A stretch of 41,266 nt of DNA from Methylobacter sp. BlB1. GTDB taxonomy: Bacteria > Pseudomonadota > Gammaproteobacteria > Methylococcales > Methylomonadaceae. Location: NCBI RefSeq assembly GCF_015476545.1, contig NZ_JADMKV010000041.1, positions 1 through 41,266 on the forward strand, read 5' to 3'. Positions 25,445 to 38,214 of the stretch are shown here, piece by piece. Every line of letters starts with the position of its first letter. The stretch's first letter is position 1. The position numbers were made by a program, and so were the translations under genes. The notes beneath the pieces were generated by a model that was not told where the DNA came from, made no database searches, and saw only the letters and a list, made by a program, of their open reading frames with translations.

Positions 25445-27295
25445 TCAGATAGCCAATTTATCCAACTTATGCTGCCGACCATAGACGAAATTGACTAACG
25501 ATCTTGATACAACAACCGCACTGAACATGGAAGTTAAAATCCCAATACACAGCACTAGCGCAAAACCGCGAATGGGGCCAGACCCCAGCGTGAATAACGC
25601 GATGCCGGCAATCAAGGTCGTGATGTTGGAATCCAAAATAGTCGCAAAAGCCCGCTCATAACCGGCATAAATCGCGGCTCCGGGCGTCATGCCGAGCCTG
25701 AGCTCCTCGCGTATTCGCTCATTGATCAGCACGTTGGCGTCGATGGCCATGCCCACGGTCAGCGCAATGCCGGCCATGCCCGGCAGCGTCAATGTGGCTT
25801 GTAGCATGGATAGCACCGCAACCAACAGCAACACGTTCACGCCCAGCGCGACGATGGAAAAAAGACCGAACACGCGGTAATAGACGATCATGAAAAACGC
25901 CACCGCCATGAAGCCATAGACATTGGAATTGATACCTTTACCGATATTTTCTTGACCCAAGCTTGGGCCGACGGTACGTTCTTCCACGATGTCAACCGGC
26001 GCCGCCAATGCACCCGCTCTTAAAAGAAGCGCCAGATTGCGCGCTTCCTGAGGACTGTCGAGCCCGGTAGTCTGAAAACGTTTGCTGAAGGCATCGCGAA
26101 TCGTCGCAACACTGATGACTTGTTCAACTTTCTCTTTATGATGAACTTTTTCACCGTTGACCGTTTTGGTATTGACTTTATATTCAATGAAAACCACAGC
26201 CATAGGTCTGCCGATATTGGCTTGAGTGACCTTGCCCATCTTCGTGGCGCCGACGCCGTTCAGCGTGATCGATACCATGGGCCGGCCATCCTGATCCATG
26301 CCCGATTGAGCATCGACAATCTGGTCCCCGGTGACAATAATGCGGCGATCCAACAGAATAGGCGCGCCGTTCTTGTCGTAATATAAACGGCTGCTTACAG
26401 GCACTTGGCCCTGCACAGCCTTTTGCACATCATGTTCGACATCAGCAAGCCGGTATTCCAGTGTCGCTGTAGTACCCAGAATTTCCTTGGCGCGCGCCGT
26501 GTCCTGCACACCAGGCAACTGCACGACGATACGGTTTTCGCCCTGCTGCTGTATGACAGGCTCCGCCACGCCAAGCTCGTTGACTCGATTGCGCAATGTA
26601 GTCATGTTTTGGCTTACGGCGAATTTTTTAATCTCGCGTATTTCGACTTCAGAGAGCTTCAGCCAAATTTCATCCTGAGCATCGGGCTCGGTCAAATCCA
26701 ACGCACGAAAATCCTTCTTCAGAAGAGCCAATACGGCAGATTTTTCATCGGCCGATTTAAGCTTGACCTTAATGTAGCCGCTGTCCTTGGAAACTGACTG
26801 ATAATGCATCTTTGCGCCCCTCAACGCCAAACGGACATCTTCAGTATAGCGCTCCTCGGCCTGCTTGACGGCTGCATCCATATCCACTTCGAGCAAAAAA
26901 TGTACCCCGCCGCGCAAGTCCAGACCCAAATACATGGCCTTGCCGCCCAAGGATTGCAGCCATTCCGGCGTCCTAGGCGCCAAATTTAGCGCCACCGTAT
27001 AATTGCTGCCCATTTGCTCTCTGAGCAGATCGGCAGCCTTAAGCTGATCATCGGTATTGTTAAAGCGAATCAGAAAACTGCCATCCTTGTACTCAATCGT
27101 TTTTGGAGCAAGTCCGGCGGCTTTGACGGCTGACTCGATCTGGCCAGCCTGTTGCTGATCCAGCTTGACGTCTCGTGTAGATGTCACCTGAACAGAAGGG
27201 TCTTCGCCGTATAGATTCGGCAATGTATAAATAAGCCCGATAATGAAGATAATCAGGATTAGTAGATTTTTCCAAAGAGGGAAACGGTTATTCAT
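25445..27295 (-). CDS. secD: Protein translocase subunit SecD
   Basis: SecD is the larger SecDF subunit, with a big periplasmic P1 domain and six helices. The 616-residue sequence has the first helix (about residues 9-26) ending LPNLYGEDPSVQ, the LGLDLRGGVHFLLEVD motif, and the C-terminal helix block with GIALTVGMAIDANVLINERIR, the site of the conserved proton/ion-relay Asp. NSNVYGFMAVAFFMIVYYRVFG is helix 2. Length matches the E. coli protein (615). The gap to yajC is 76 bases; secF follows after 20. Confidence 0.98.
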   Translation of the reverse strand: MNNRFPLWKNLLILIIFIIGLIYTLPNLYGEDPSVQVTSTRDVKLDQQQAGQIESAVKAAGLAPKTIEYKDGSFLIRFNNTDDQLKAADLLREQMGSNYTVALNLAPRTPEWLQSLGGKAMYLGLDLRGGVHFLLEVDMDAAVKQAEERYTEDVRLALRGAKMHYQSVSKDSGYIKVKLKSADEKSAVLALLKKDFRALDLTEPDAQDEIWLKLSEVEIREIKKFAVSQNMTTLRNRVNELGVAEPVIQQQGENRIVVQLPGVQDTARAKEILGTTATLEYRLADVEHDVQKAVQGQVPVSSRLYYDKNGAPILLDRRIIVTGDQIVDAQSGMDQDGRPMVSITLNGVGATKMGKVTQANIGRPMAVVFIEYKVNTKTVNGEKVHHKEKVEQVISVATIRDAFSKRFQTTGLDSPQEARNLALLLRAGALAAPVDIVEERTVGPSLGQENIGKGINSNVYGFMAVAFFMIVYYRVFGLFSIVALGVNVLLLVAVLSMLQATLTLPGMAGIALTVGMAIDANVLINERIREELRLGMTPGAAIYAGYERAFATILDSNITTLIAGIALFTLGSGPIRGFALVLCIGILTSMFSAVVVSRSLVNFVYGRQHKLDKLAI

Positions 27296-27371
27296 TATTT
27301 TATTCCAACGATTAAACCGCGTCTTAGCTGACTCAGCTTCTTGCCGACAAGCTCTGACACAGGGGCAATAA

Positions 27372-27725
27372 TTAAGCTTTATTAACCTTTTTAGTTACCG
27401 CTTTATAAGTTCCTTTCGGCATCAGGCTGGCAATAGCATGGCGCTGGACTTGAATGAAAGTATTATCGCTGATTTCAAGCTTGACGAAATTCTCATCCAG
27501 ATCAACGACTTTGCCCAGAATTCCGCCTGTAGTCACGACTTCGACGCCTTTATTGAGAGATGCCAGCATCTGCTTTTGTTCTTTGGCTTTTTTGGCTTGC
27601 GGGCGCAGAAACAGAAAATAGAAAAACAGCAGGATGGCCAGTGGAAAAATCATGCCTTCCATACCGGGTTGTTGGGCGGCGGGAGCCGCGGCTTCCGCTA
27701 AGGCGTCGGAAATAAAGAAACTCAT
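27372..27725 (-). CDS. yajC: Preprotein translocase subunit YajC
   Basis: YajC is a small inner membrane protein that copurifies with SecDF-YidC. The 117-residue protein has one helix (about residues 24-41, MIFPLAILLFFYFLFLRPQ) followed by the family motif RPQAKKAKEQKQMLASLNKG, then EVVTTGGILGKVVDLDENFV, an SH3-like beta segment. This is the standard YajC layout. It lies 40 bases after tgt and 76 before secD in the conserved tgt-yajC-secDF operon. Confidence 0.97.
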   Translation of the reverse strand: MSFFISDALAEAAAPAAQQPGMEGMIFPLAILLFFYFLFLRPQAKKAKEQKQMLASLNKGVEVVTTGGILGKVVDLDENFVKLEISDNTFIQVQRHAIASLMPKGTYKAVTKKVNKA

Positions 27726-27765
27726 TGTTATCCTCGGTTGTTATTATGTAATTAAAATTCAGCCA

Positions 27766-28890
<1,125 letters not shown>

Positions 28891-28897
28891 TTAACGC

Positions 28898-28927
28898 ATA
28901 AAAAGGCCGGAGATTATCCAGCCTTTT
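28898..28927 (-). terminator. Intrinsic terminator just before tgt, copy of the htpG terminator
   Basis: On the minus strand, AAAAGGCTGGA (28927-28917) pairs with TCCGGCCTTTT (28911-28901) with one U-G wobble and a 5-base loop, followed by TAT. It differs at only two of 27 positions from the htpG/dedA terminator at 32043-32069. It lies only 17 bases upstream of the tgt ATG, so it would block read-through into tgt or act as an attenuator. Confidence 0.75.
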
Positions 28928-28933
28928 GGATCT

Positions 28934-28996
28934 TTAGTGCAACAGTTGCAACAGTTCCTGCAATAAACTGTTCAACTTACAGACAAAAACAACCGA
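28934..28996 (-). pseudogene. Remnant of an htpG 3' end
   Basis: The minus strand reads SVVFVCKLNSLLQELLQLLH and then TAA, matching the HtpG C-terminus [15 protein letters not shown] encoded at 32076 onwards. The terminator follows at the same relative place as in the intact copy. Upstream of this short stretch similarity fades, so only about the last 15-20 codons survive. It is either a decayed second htpG copy or a duplicated end left by a rearrangement. The adjoining bases up to 29092 hold no gene that I can recognise. Confidence 0.6.
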
Positions 28997-29092
28997 TAGA
29001 CTGAGCGAACGGCGGACATGTCGATCATTGACAGCCTAAGACTGCTCTGATTCATGCTCGTTCAAATAATTGTTTGAGATTATTAAAAAAAT

Positions 29093-29122
29093 TTACCTTT
29101 TACTAAGCGGCTGGGCTAAAAT
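29093..29122 (+). promoter_or_regulatory. Candidate tonB promoter
   Basis: TTACCT (29093-29098) and TAAAAT (29117-29122) are 18 bases apart and point to tonB, giving a leader of about 150 bases. AATAAT (29065-29070) and ATTATT (29079-29084) form a small inverted repeat just upstream, possibly an operator. Confidence 0.45.
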
Positions 29123-29279
29123 AGCGCGCCTTACAACACATCGATATGATGAATACGCCGGCCCAAAGCTTTTTTCAAACCCTATCCGCCCCGGCGCCAA
29201 TCCGACCGTAAGCAACCTCAAGTTTTAGATATTTGCAAGACTATTCACAACAGAGTGACGCTCAACTGATCAGGATTTA

Positions 29280-30092
29280 ATGAATTTCAGCGACGTTATG
29301 ATACCGATAGTGCAAGAAAAACCAACCCTATTTGACAGATTGACTGCCGAGGCAAGCCTCCGCCCGATGGTTGGATTAGTAGCGATTCTAGTGCTACTGC
29401 TGCATTTATTGGTCATTGTCTGGCTATTACAGCCGAATGAACCCGACAGCCCGAAAAAACCGCCTAAGGTAATGGAAGTGGCTTTGCTTTCCGCGCCAAG
29501 CCCCAAACCCGCAGTCGCGCCCCTTTCTCCGCCAAAACCGGCGCCGCCCAAGCCAAAGCCGGTCGAGCCCAAAAAAATTCAGCCGAAAAAGCCGCCTGTC
29601 AAACAATCAGTCAAAAAGAAAACGCCGGAAGTTAGCAAGCCTGTGGCGCTTCCAAAACCACAGCCTATTGTCGAGCAACCGCTCCCGGCTCCGCCATCGT
29701 TTTCTGATTCGGCACAAAAAGCGGAAACGCCTGCACCGGCGACTCCCCAGCCGACCATTAATCAGTCGAGCAAGCCTGCTGAGAAGACCGGAGCGGCAAA
29801 AGCCGATACCAAAACAGTCGTTTCGGGCATCATGCCGCTCGTGCGCGTTCCGCCTAAGTACCCTACCCGTGCGGCGAATCGGCATATTGAAGGCTGGGTT
29901 AAAATCGAATTCACCATCACGACGGAAGGGACTGTATCGGATGCCGTCGTTGTCGAGGCCGAGCCCACCGATATTTTCGACGATGCGGCGATGGATGCCA
30001 TCAAAAAATGGCAATTTAAAGAAAAACTGGTCAATGGCGTAGCGGTTGCGCAACGCGCGGTGCAAATACTTAAATTTAAATTATCGAAGTGA
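29280..30092 (+). CDS. tonB: TonB-like energy transducer
   Basis: TonB spans the periplasm and transmits proton-motive force from ExbB-ExbD to outer membrane receptors. The 270-residue protein has one helix (about residues 36-53, VAILVLLLHLLVIVWLL), a long Pro/Lys-rich spacer (about 60-170, with repeated PKP and PKKP units), and a C-terminal TonB domain with PPKYPTRAANRHIEGWVKI and the final VAQRAVQILKFKL. ATG 29280 follows TCAGGATTTA. exbB and exbD follow in order, which supports a functional set. No TonB-dependent receptor is nearby, so the substrate is unknown. Confidence 0.93.
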   Translation: MNFSDVMIPIVQEKPTLFDRLTAEASLRPMVGLVAILVLLLHLLVIVWLLQPNEPDSPKKPPKVMEVALLSAPSPKPAVAPLSPPKPAPPKPKPVEPKKIQPKKPPVKQSVKKKTPEVSKPVALPKPQPIVEQPLPAPPSFSDSAQKAETPAPATPQPTINQSSKPAEKTGAAKADTKTVVSGIMPLVRVPPKYPTRAANRHIEGWVKIEFTITTEGTVSDAVVVEAEPTDIFDDAAMDAIKKWQFKEKLVNGVAVAQRAVQILKFKLSK

Positions 30093-30165
30093 TGGGCTTG
30101 AATGTCTTGTATTCATGCAATCCCGTTATTTTTACTTTGAATGACTCAAGAAGGAGAAGATCTTA

Positions 30166-30831
30166 ATGCTTCATCACATATCCCCTACCGTTATTGTCGA
30201 TGGGACTTTCTATGTTCTATTGACGTTTTCGGTAGCAACCTGGACGCTTATTATCTTTAAATCCTGGCAATTCTGGAAAAACAGCGCCTGGAATCGGCTT
30301 TTCAACAGCGCGTTTTGGGCCTCTGCCACACTGGCTGAGGCAGAGGCTTTACCTGCAAGCGCATTCAGGGGACCGCAAGCGCGAATTGCACGCCAAGGCT
30401 TGGCTTGGCTGGCCGAGAGTCGACAAGTTTCCGCCAAGAGCCTTAAGTTTCGCGGCACTCCCAGCGAACTGCTGGAACAATCTCTTTTCGTTCAAATGCA
30501 GGAAGAGCAACATTTGATGGAAAGCGGTTTGACCTTGCTGGCCAGTATCGGCAGCACGGCGCCGTTCGTTGGCCTGTTCGGAACGGTTTTGGGCATCATG
30601 CACGCCATGCACCAAATCACCGAAAGTGGTTCAACAAGCCTCGATGTCGTAGCCGGCCCTATTGGCGATGCCCTTGTCGCCACTGCTATCGGCATTGCCG
30701 TCGCCGTACCGGCCGTGCTGGCTTACAACTTTTTCCTGCGCCGCGTCAAACTGCAACGCGCCGGATTGGAAAATTTCGTGACCAGCTTCATGCATGCCGC
30801 ATTAAGCGCAGATGCTCAAAACAAGGAATAG
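30166..30831 (+). CDS. exbB: ExbB (MotA/TolQ/ExbB proton channel family)
   Basis: ExbB forms the pentameric membrane scaffold of the TonB motor. The 221-residue protein has three hydrophobic helices (about residues 13-31, 122-145, 165-188), with the family motifs LASIGSTAPFVGLFGTVLGI and VAGPIGDALVATAIGIAVAV. The ribosome site AAGGAGAAG is strong. It lies 73 bases after tonB and 2 bases before exbD. TolQ is a possible alternative by sequence alone, but the tonB and exbD neighbours favour ExbB. Confidence 0.94.
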   Translation: MLHHISPTVIVDGTFYVLLTFSVATWTLIIFKSWQFWKNSAWNRLFNSAFWASATLAEAEALPASAFRGPQARIARQGLAWLAESRQVSAKSLKFRGTPSELLEQSLFVQMQEEQHLMESGLTLLASIGSTAPFVGLFGTVLGIMHAMHQITESGSTSLDVVAGPIGDALVATAIGIAVAVPAVLAYNFFLRRVKLQRAGLENFVTSFMHAALSADAQNKE

Positions 30832-30833
30832 CA

Positions 30834-31244
30834 ATGGCCTTTAAAACACAATCCGAAAACGAAGATGCCATGAGCGAAATCAACGTCACGCCGCTCGTTG
30901 ACGTCATGCTGGTTTTGGTGATAATCCTTCTGGTGACAGCGCCCCTACTGACGCAATCGGTGCATGTGGCGCTGCCGAAAACGGCCGAAACCACAGCGAA
31001 TGTGGAGGAGCAGCCCTTGCAGCTCGGCATTGATACGCAAGGCGGCATAACGCTCAACAAACAGCCTGTTGCGGATCTGGCCGCCCTGGAAACCATTTTG
31101 AAGCAAGAGCTGGAGAAAAATCCCCAAGTGGCACTGCATCTTTATGCCGACCAAGGCGTCATTTATGGAAAAGTCGCCGAAGTCATGGCCACCGTACAAC
31201 ATGCGGGGCTAGTCAAAATAGCGTTTGTGACGGTAGAAAAATAA
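30834..31244 (+). CDS. exbD: ExbD/TolR family protein
   Basis: ExbD is the single-helix partner of ExbB that carries the proton-relay aspartate and contacts TonB. The 136-residue sequence contains EINVTPLVDVMLVLVIILLV, in which the Asp of PLVDV is the conserved relay residue, followed by a periplasmic domain. Length is normal for the family. It starts 2 bases after exbB, so the two are probably translationally linked. The gap to dedA is 122 bases, with a TATACA box near 31329 that could start dedA separately. Confidence 0.94.
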   Translation: MAFKTQSENEDAMSEINVTPLVDVMLVLVIILLVTAPLLTQSVHVALPKTAETTANVEEQPLQLGIDTQGGITLNKQPVADLAALETILKQELEKNPQVALHLYADQGVIYGKVAEVMATVQHAGLVKIAFVTVEK

Positions 31245-31366
31245 TAGCTGCCGCCGCCCCAAGTTAGGGTTAATGCGATATCGGTCTGATAAATGAAACT
31301 TCTGAAGCGGGTCTTAAGTCATTTTTTATACAATAACCAATTTTTATAGGTTAAAACTCGGCACTT

Positions 31367-32014
31367 ATGGAATTACTTGCACAGCTATTAGATTTTTTCA
31401 TCCATCTCAATGCGCATCTCGCCGATATTCTGGCACAGTACGGCACCCTGACCTATGCCATATTATTCCTGATTATTTTTTGTGAAACAGGCTTGGTCGT
31501 CATGCCCCTGCTGCCGGGCGATTCGCTGCTGTTTGCCGTTGGCGCTCTGGGAGCCAGCACCGGACAACTCGATATCTATCTTTTGATCGCGCTTTTAATC
31601 GTTGCAGCGCTGGCTGGCGATAACCTTAACTATGTCATCGGCAAGTTTTTCGGCACGAAAGTCAAAGCGCGCGAAAAAATTGGCTTTTTTAAACGGGAAT
31701 ATATCGAACAGACCGAAACCTATTATGAAAAACACGGCGGCAGAACCGTGATCATTGCCCGGTTTATACCGATTATTCGAACCGTCGCGCCTTTCGTGGC
31801 GGGCGCAGGCAATATGCGTTATCCGCGCTATATCATTTTTTGCATCACTGGCGCCTGTTTATGGGTGGGCGGACTCATTACGCTGGGCTATCAGTTCGGC
31901 AATCTTGAACTGGTCAAGAAGAATTTCGAGCTGGTCGTTTTAGGCATTATTGCCGTCTCATTTCTGCCTGTGGCGCATCATGCCTGGCAGGGCATGCGGG
32001 CAAAAAATCAATAA
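31367..32014 (+). CDS. DedA-family membrane protein
   Basis: DedA/VTT-domain proteins are polytopic inner membrane proteins. Several act as flippases for undecaprenyl phosphate or other lipids and affect membrane potential and cell division. The 215-residue sequence has the signature IFCETGLVVMPLLPGDSLLF and the motif IIARFIPIIRTVAPFVAGAG with the key Arg and Pro residues, plus four to five hydrophobic segments. It is closest in pattern to the YqjA/YghB group. Its stop is followed 24 bases later by a bidirectional terminator shared with htpG. Specific substrate unknown. Confidence 0.9.
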   Translation: MELLAQLLDFFIHLNAHLADILAQYGTLTYAILFLIIFCETGLVVMPLLPGDSLLFAVGALGASTGQLDIYLLIALLIVAALAGDNLNYVIGKFFGTKVKAREKIGFFKREYIEQTETYYEKHGGRTVIIARFIPIIRTVAPFVAGAGNMRYPRYIIFCITGACLWVGGLITLGYQFGNLELVKKNFELVVLGIIAVSFLPVAHHAWQGMRAKNQ

Positions 32015-32040
32015 AGCGCAGCAACAGGTTCAACAGATAT

Positions 32041-32071
32041 AAAAAAGGCTGGAGAGTATCCAGCCTTTTTT
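32041..32071. terminator. Bidirectional terminator between dedA and htpG
   Basis: A perfect 13-bp stem, AAAAAAGGCTGGA (32041-32053) with TCCAGCCTTTTTT (32059-32071), and a 5-base loop. The A-run and U-run sides let it act for both convergent genes. A near copy is found at 28901-28927. Confidence 0.9.
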
Positions 32072-32075
32072 GATT

Positions 32076-33998
32076 TTAGTGCAGCAATCCCTGCAATAAT
32101 CCGTTCAGCTTATGAACAAAAGCGGCCGGATCATCCAGCTGTCCACCTTCGCTCAAGATAGCCTGATCGAAGAGGATATGGGCCAGATCGGCAAACCTCG
32201 CATCATCCTGTTCTTCTTTTAGGCGCGCTACCAGAGGGTGTGTCGGATTGATCTCGAAGATGGGCTTTTTGCCGAAGCCCATGGATTGGCCGGCTTCTTT
32301 CATGATACGTTCCATATTCAGGCTCATGCCGTAAATATCGGAAACCAGACAAGCCGGGGACTCGGTCAGACGGTGGCTTAAGCGCACTTCGCTGACTTTA
32401 TCAGCCAGTACGTCCTTGATCTGCTTCAATACCGATTCAAAGTCCTTATTGACTTCTTCCTGCTCTTGTTTATCGGCTTCGTCTTCAAGTGTGCCTAAAT
32501 CCAGCTCGCCTTTGGCGACGGATTGCAAATGCTTGCCGTCGAATTCGCCCAGGTGCGAGACGAGCCATTCATCGATACGGTCGGATAACAGCAGCACTTC
32601 TATGCCTTTCTTGCGGAAAATCTCCAGATGCGGGCTGTTTTTGGCCGCCGAGTAGCTGTCCGCCGTGACATAGTAGATTTTTTCCTGACCTTCCTTCATG
32701 CGGCTCACATAGTCTTCCAATGTGACCGACTGTTTGCCGCCCTCGGTATACGTCGAGGCGAAACGCAGCAGTTTGGCAATGCGGTCTTTATTGGCATGAT
32801 CTTCTATTGGACCTTCTTTCATGACAGCGCCGAACTCGGACCAGAACTTCTCATATTTTTCCGGCTCGTTTTTAGCTATGCCTTCCAGCATGCCCAGCAC
32901 TTTTTTGACGGCGCCTGACTTGATATTGCTGATATTCTTGCTTTGCTGCAGGATTTCGCGTGACACGTTCAGCGGCAACGAGTTGGCGTCAATGATACCG
33001 CGGATAAAACGCAGATAACGCGGCATCAACTGTTCAGCGTCATCAGTGATGAAGACTTTGCGAATGTACAGTTTTACGCCGTGCTTGGCTTCTCTATCCC
33101 ACATATCGAATGGCGCATGCGATGGCACATAGAGCAACAGCGTGTATTCGTTGGAGCCTTCCACCTTGCTGTGAACATAAGCCATCGGATCCTGATAATC
33201 GTGGGCGACATGCTTATAAAACTCATTGTAATCGTTTTCGGAAATCTCCTGGCGGGCTTTGGTCCATAAAGCCGAGGCGCTGTTGATAGTCTCTTCTTCA
33301 GGCGCAGCAGGCTTTTCTTCCTCGCCTTCCTCACCCATAGAAGGCATAGGCTCTTTGTCCATGACAATAGGCAAGGAAATGTGATCGGAAAACTTTCTGA
33401 CGATGGATCGGATGCGATAGCCGTCCAGGAATTCGCTTTCCGATTCTTTCAGATGCAAGACGATTTCAGTGCCGCGTTTGGGCTTCTCTACCGACTCAAT
33501 GGTGTAATCGCCTTCGCCGGCCGACTCCCAACGAACGCCTTCATTAACCGGCGCACCGGCTTTACGCGTAGTCAGCGTCACTTTGTCGGCGACAATAAAA
33601 GCTGAATAGAAACCAACGCCGAACTGGCCTATCAGCTCGCTGTCTTTGGCTTGATCGCCTGTTAAGGCTTCAAAAAACTGTTTGGTGCCGGATTTTGCGA
33701 TTGTGCCGATATGCTCCTGCACTTCCGCACGGGTCATGCCGATGCCGTTATCGATAATCGTGATCGTGCGTTTGTCCTTGTCATATCCAAGGCGGATCTT
33801 CAGATCGCTGTCGCTTTCGTACAGGCTGTCATTGGACAATGCCAGGAAACGCAATTTATCCGCCGCATCGGACGCATTTGAAATTAACTCGCGCAAAAAG
33901 ATTTCCTTGTTGCTGTACAAGGAATGAATCATCAAATGCAGGAGATGCTTAACTTCGGTTTCAAACCCTAGGGTTTCTTTCTTTGCTTCAACAGTCAT
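32076..33998 (-). CDS. htpG: Molecular chaperone HtpG (Hsp90)
   Basis: HtpG is the bacterial Hsp90, an ATP-dependent dimeric chaperone in the cytoplasm. The 640-residue protein starts [20 protein letters not shown]. It has the GHKL ATP-binding motifs [18 protein letters not shown] and [11 protein letters not shown], the middle domain (about 240-510) with [10 protein letters not shown], and the C-terminal dimerisation domain. An in-frame start further upstream (34118) would place the coding region across its own heat-shock promoter, so ATG 33998, with AGGA upstream, is chosen. It has a sigma-32 promoter and a strong terminator, so it is a single-gene unit. Confidence 0.98.
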   Translation of the reverse strand: MTVEAKKETLGFETEVKHLLHLMIHSLYSNKEIFLRELISNASDAADKLRFLALSNDSLYESDSDLKIRLGYDKDKRTITIIDNGIGMTRAEVQEHIGTIAKSGTKQFFEALTGDQAKDSELIGQFGVGFYSAFIVADKVTLTTRKAGAPVNEGVRWESAGEGDYTIESVEKPKRGTEIVLHLKESESEFLDGYRIRSIVRKFSDHISLPIVMDKEPMPSMGEEGEEEKPAAPEEETINSASALWTKARQEISENDYNEFYKHVAHDYQDPMAYVHSKVEGSNEYTLLLYVPSHAPFDMWDREAKHGVKLYIRKVFITDDAEQLMPRYLRFIRGIIDANSLPLNVSREILQQSKNISNIKSGAVKKVLGMLEGIAKNEPEKYEKFWSEFGAVMKEGPIEDHANKDRIAKLLRFASTYTEGGKQSVTLEDYVSRMKEGQEKIYYVTADSYSAAKNSPHLEIFRKKGIEVLLLSDRIDEWLVSHLGEFDGKHLQSVAKGELDLGTLEDEADKQEQEEVNKDFESVLKQIKDVLADKVSEVRLSHRLTESPACLVSDIYGMSLNMERIMKEAGQSMGFGKKPIFEINPTHPLVARLKEEQDDARFADLAHILFDQAILSEGGQLDDPAAFVHKLNGLLQGLLH

Positions 33999-34038
33999 CT
34001 TTATTATTCCTGATAATGAAAAATGGGATGACTGCGAA

Positions 34039-34065
34039 TATTGGGGCGCATTTATTTTTTTCAAG
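34039..34065 (-). promoter_or_regulatory. Heat-shock (sigma-32) promoter of htpG
   Basis: On the minus strand CTTGAAA (34065-34059) and CCCCAATA (34046-34039) are 12 bases apart. This closely matches the sigma-32 consensus (CTTGAAA and CCCCATNT). The start point would be near 34032, about 34 bases before the ATG. Confidence 0.85.
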
Positions 34066-34144
34066 CCCCTGCCGCATGATATTGATGACGATGTGATTTT
34101 TGTATTGTAGATAGCCAATGACAGCCGTCTGGACGATGCCAGGT

Positions 34145-35170
34145 TCAGACTGTATCAGCCATAACCGGGGTTGATGCAAATACCAGGCAGATAGTCCGCA
34201 GCGTTTCCCACGCGTCGCCTTTCTGCTGACCTTTAATTTGCCGGTCGGCCTTGGCGCTTAACAGCAATACGCTATTCAAATCCTGCTCGCTAAGTCTGTT
34301 CAACGCATGGCTGACCAGCTGTTTACGCTTATCCCAGATCTGATTGTTTTTAAATACCAGCTCTCTGTTTTGTCCCTGGGCTATCGCTCTTTTCATCTTG
34401 ATCAATGTTCTGGCTTCGCGCGTGAGAGCCCATAAGATCACCGGCGCTGCAATGCCTTCCGCCTGCAAGCCTGATAGCACTTTGAAAATGCGCTTCATGC
34501 TGGCTCCCAGCACGCAATCGATCAACTTGAACACATCGTATCGGGAACTGTCGGCTACGACATCGAGAATCTGCTGATCGCTCAAATGCCCAGGACCATA
34601 CAGTACATAGAGTTTTTCTATTTCCTGAGCAGCGGCAAGCAGGTTGCCTTCAACCCTGGACGCGAGTATTTTCAGCCCTTCCGGATCAGTACTGAGTCCG
34701 CGCCGCTGCATTCTTTGCTGCAACCACCGGATTAAATCCTGTCCGTCCAGGGGCCAGACCTGAATGACTGCCCCGGCCTTTTCCAGAGCCTGTAACCAGC
34801 GCGTCTTTAATGCGGCACTGGCCAGCTTGCCGGCCGTAATGAGCAAAACCGTATCGGCCGGCAAGCGTTCGCAATAAGCGGTCAGCGCTTTCGAGCCTTC
34901 TGTTCCCGGAGCGCCGGAAGGCAACCTTAAATCGATGATTTTCTTATCTGAAAAAATGGAGTATGAATCGGCAGCCGCCGTCAAATCATTCCATTCAAAC
35001 CCTGTTTCGACTGAAAAGACCTCGCGCGTCAAAAAGCCAGCCTGTCTTGCGGCTTCTCTGACGGCATCGGCCAGTTCACCAAGTTGTAACGGCTCGTCGC
35101 CGCTAATAAAGTAAACAGGCGCCAAACCCTTTTGAAGCTCGGCCCCTAACTGCTCGGGTTTTAAACGCAT
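34145..35170 (-). CDS. holA: DNA polymerase III delta subunit
   Basis: HolA is the delta subunit of the clamp loader, which opens the sliding clamp for DNA polymerase III. The 341-residue protein starts [16 protein letters not shown] and shows the family features [21 protein letters not shown] (about residues 20-40) and an AAA+-like fold with the C-terminal collar domain (about 215-341) containing [14 protein letters not shown]. An in-frame start 12 codons earlier lies inside lptE; ATG 35170 comes one base after the lptE stop (TAACATG). The leuS-lptE-holA order is conserved in gammaproteobacteria. Confidence 0.96.
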   Translation of the reverse strand: MRLKPEQLGAELQKGLAPVYFISGDEPLQLGELADAVREAARQAGFLTREVFSVETGFEWNDLTAAADSYSIFSDKKIIDLRLPSGAPGTEGSKALTAYCERLPADTVLLITAGKLASAALKTRWLQALEKAGAVIQVWPLDGQDLIRWLQQRMQRRGLSTDPEGLKILASRVEGNLLAAAQEIEKLYVLYGPGHLSDQQILDVVADSSRYDVFKLIDCVLGASMKRIFKVLSGLQAEGIAAPVILWALTREARTLIKMKRAIAQGQNRELVFKNNQIWDKRKQLVSHALNRLSEQDLNSVLLLSAKADRQIKGQQKGDAWETLRTICLVFASTPVMADTV

Positions 35171-35171
35171 G

Positions 35172-35663
35172 TTATTTGGCGTTCGCCTCCAATACAACCC
35201 GCGCACGGTCGACTATCGTACGCACGGCCTGTTGATACATTTCATTACGGATCACGGCTTCTTCATTATCCTTAGCCATAATATCCTGCTGATCATTGAA
35301 ATAGTCACGCCTTATCTCGACTGGCTGCCTCTTCATCAGCACGGACTTGCCTGAACCTAGCACTTCATATTCCAACCGGTAAAGCAATTCAAATTCTTCA
35401 GCCTTACCTTTGGCATCCAACGACAATGCCCTCCGATTAAGATCCTCGCCGAATATCCTGATGGTCATGCCGGCTCCTTCCGGTGAGTTGGTAAGCTTGC
35501 CAGCAGAGGATTTCAATGTGCGCTTGAATTGTTCCCGTAACGGCTCTGAACCGCCATCCAGATAAACATTTCTCATGCCCGATGGCAAATCAAGCGCACC
35601 GCGCAAATGGTAACCGCACGCGCTCAATAACAAGGCCATAATGAAGATGGCCGATTTTTTCAT
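35172..35663 (-). CDS. lptE: LPS-assembly lipoprotein LptE
   Basis: LptE plugs the LptD barrel that inserts lipopolysaccharide into the outer membrane. From ATG 35663 the protein is 163 residues with a lipoprotein signal, KKSAIFIMALLLSACGYHLRG, with the lipobox LSAC. The CGYHLRGA segment right after the lipid site is typical of LptE. ATG 35675, four codons earlier, is possible but sits directly against its AAGAG ribosome site. It lies between leuS (stop at 35679) and holA (1 base away), all on one strand, so the three genes are probably cotranscribed. Confidence 0.93.
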   Translation of the reverse strand: MKKSAIFIMALLLSACGYHLRGALDLPSGMRNVYLDGGSEPLREQFKRTLKSSAGKLTNSPEGAGMTIRIFGEDLNRRALSLDAKGKAEEFELLYRLEYEVLGSGKSVLMKRQPVEIRRDYFNDQQDIMAKDNEEAVIRNEMYQQAVRTIVDRARVVLEANAK

Positions 35664-35678
35664 CAATAAATACATCTC

Positions 35679-38144
<2,466 letters not shown>

Positions 38145-38214
38145 TTACCAGTCAAAAGCGTTAGAATACCGCACAGAAGCTTAAATCTAAAGCGCCTTTT
38201 TCAGGAGTTGAACC

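Noticed and set aside
29065-29084. Fur box upstream of tonB
   Set aside because: AATAAT-8-ATTATT has dyad symmetry but too few matches to the 19-base Fur consensus to call.
33999-34118. Longer N-terminus for HtpG
   Set aside because: It would cover the sigma-32 promoter, and the added 40 residues do not fit the conserved HtpG start.
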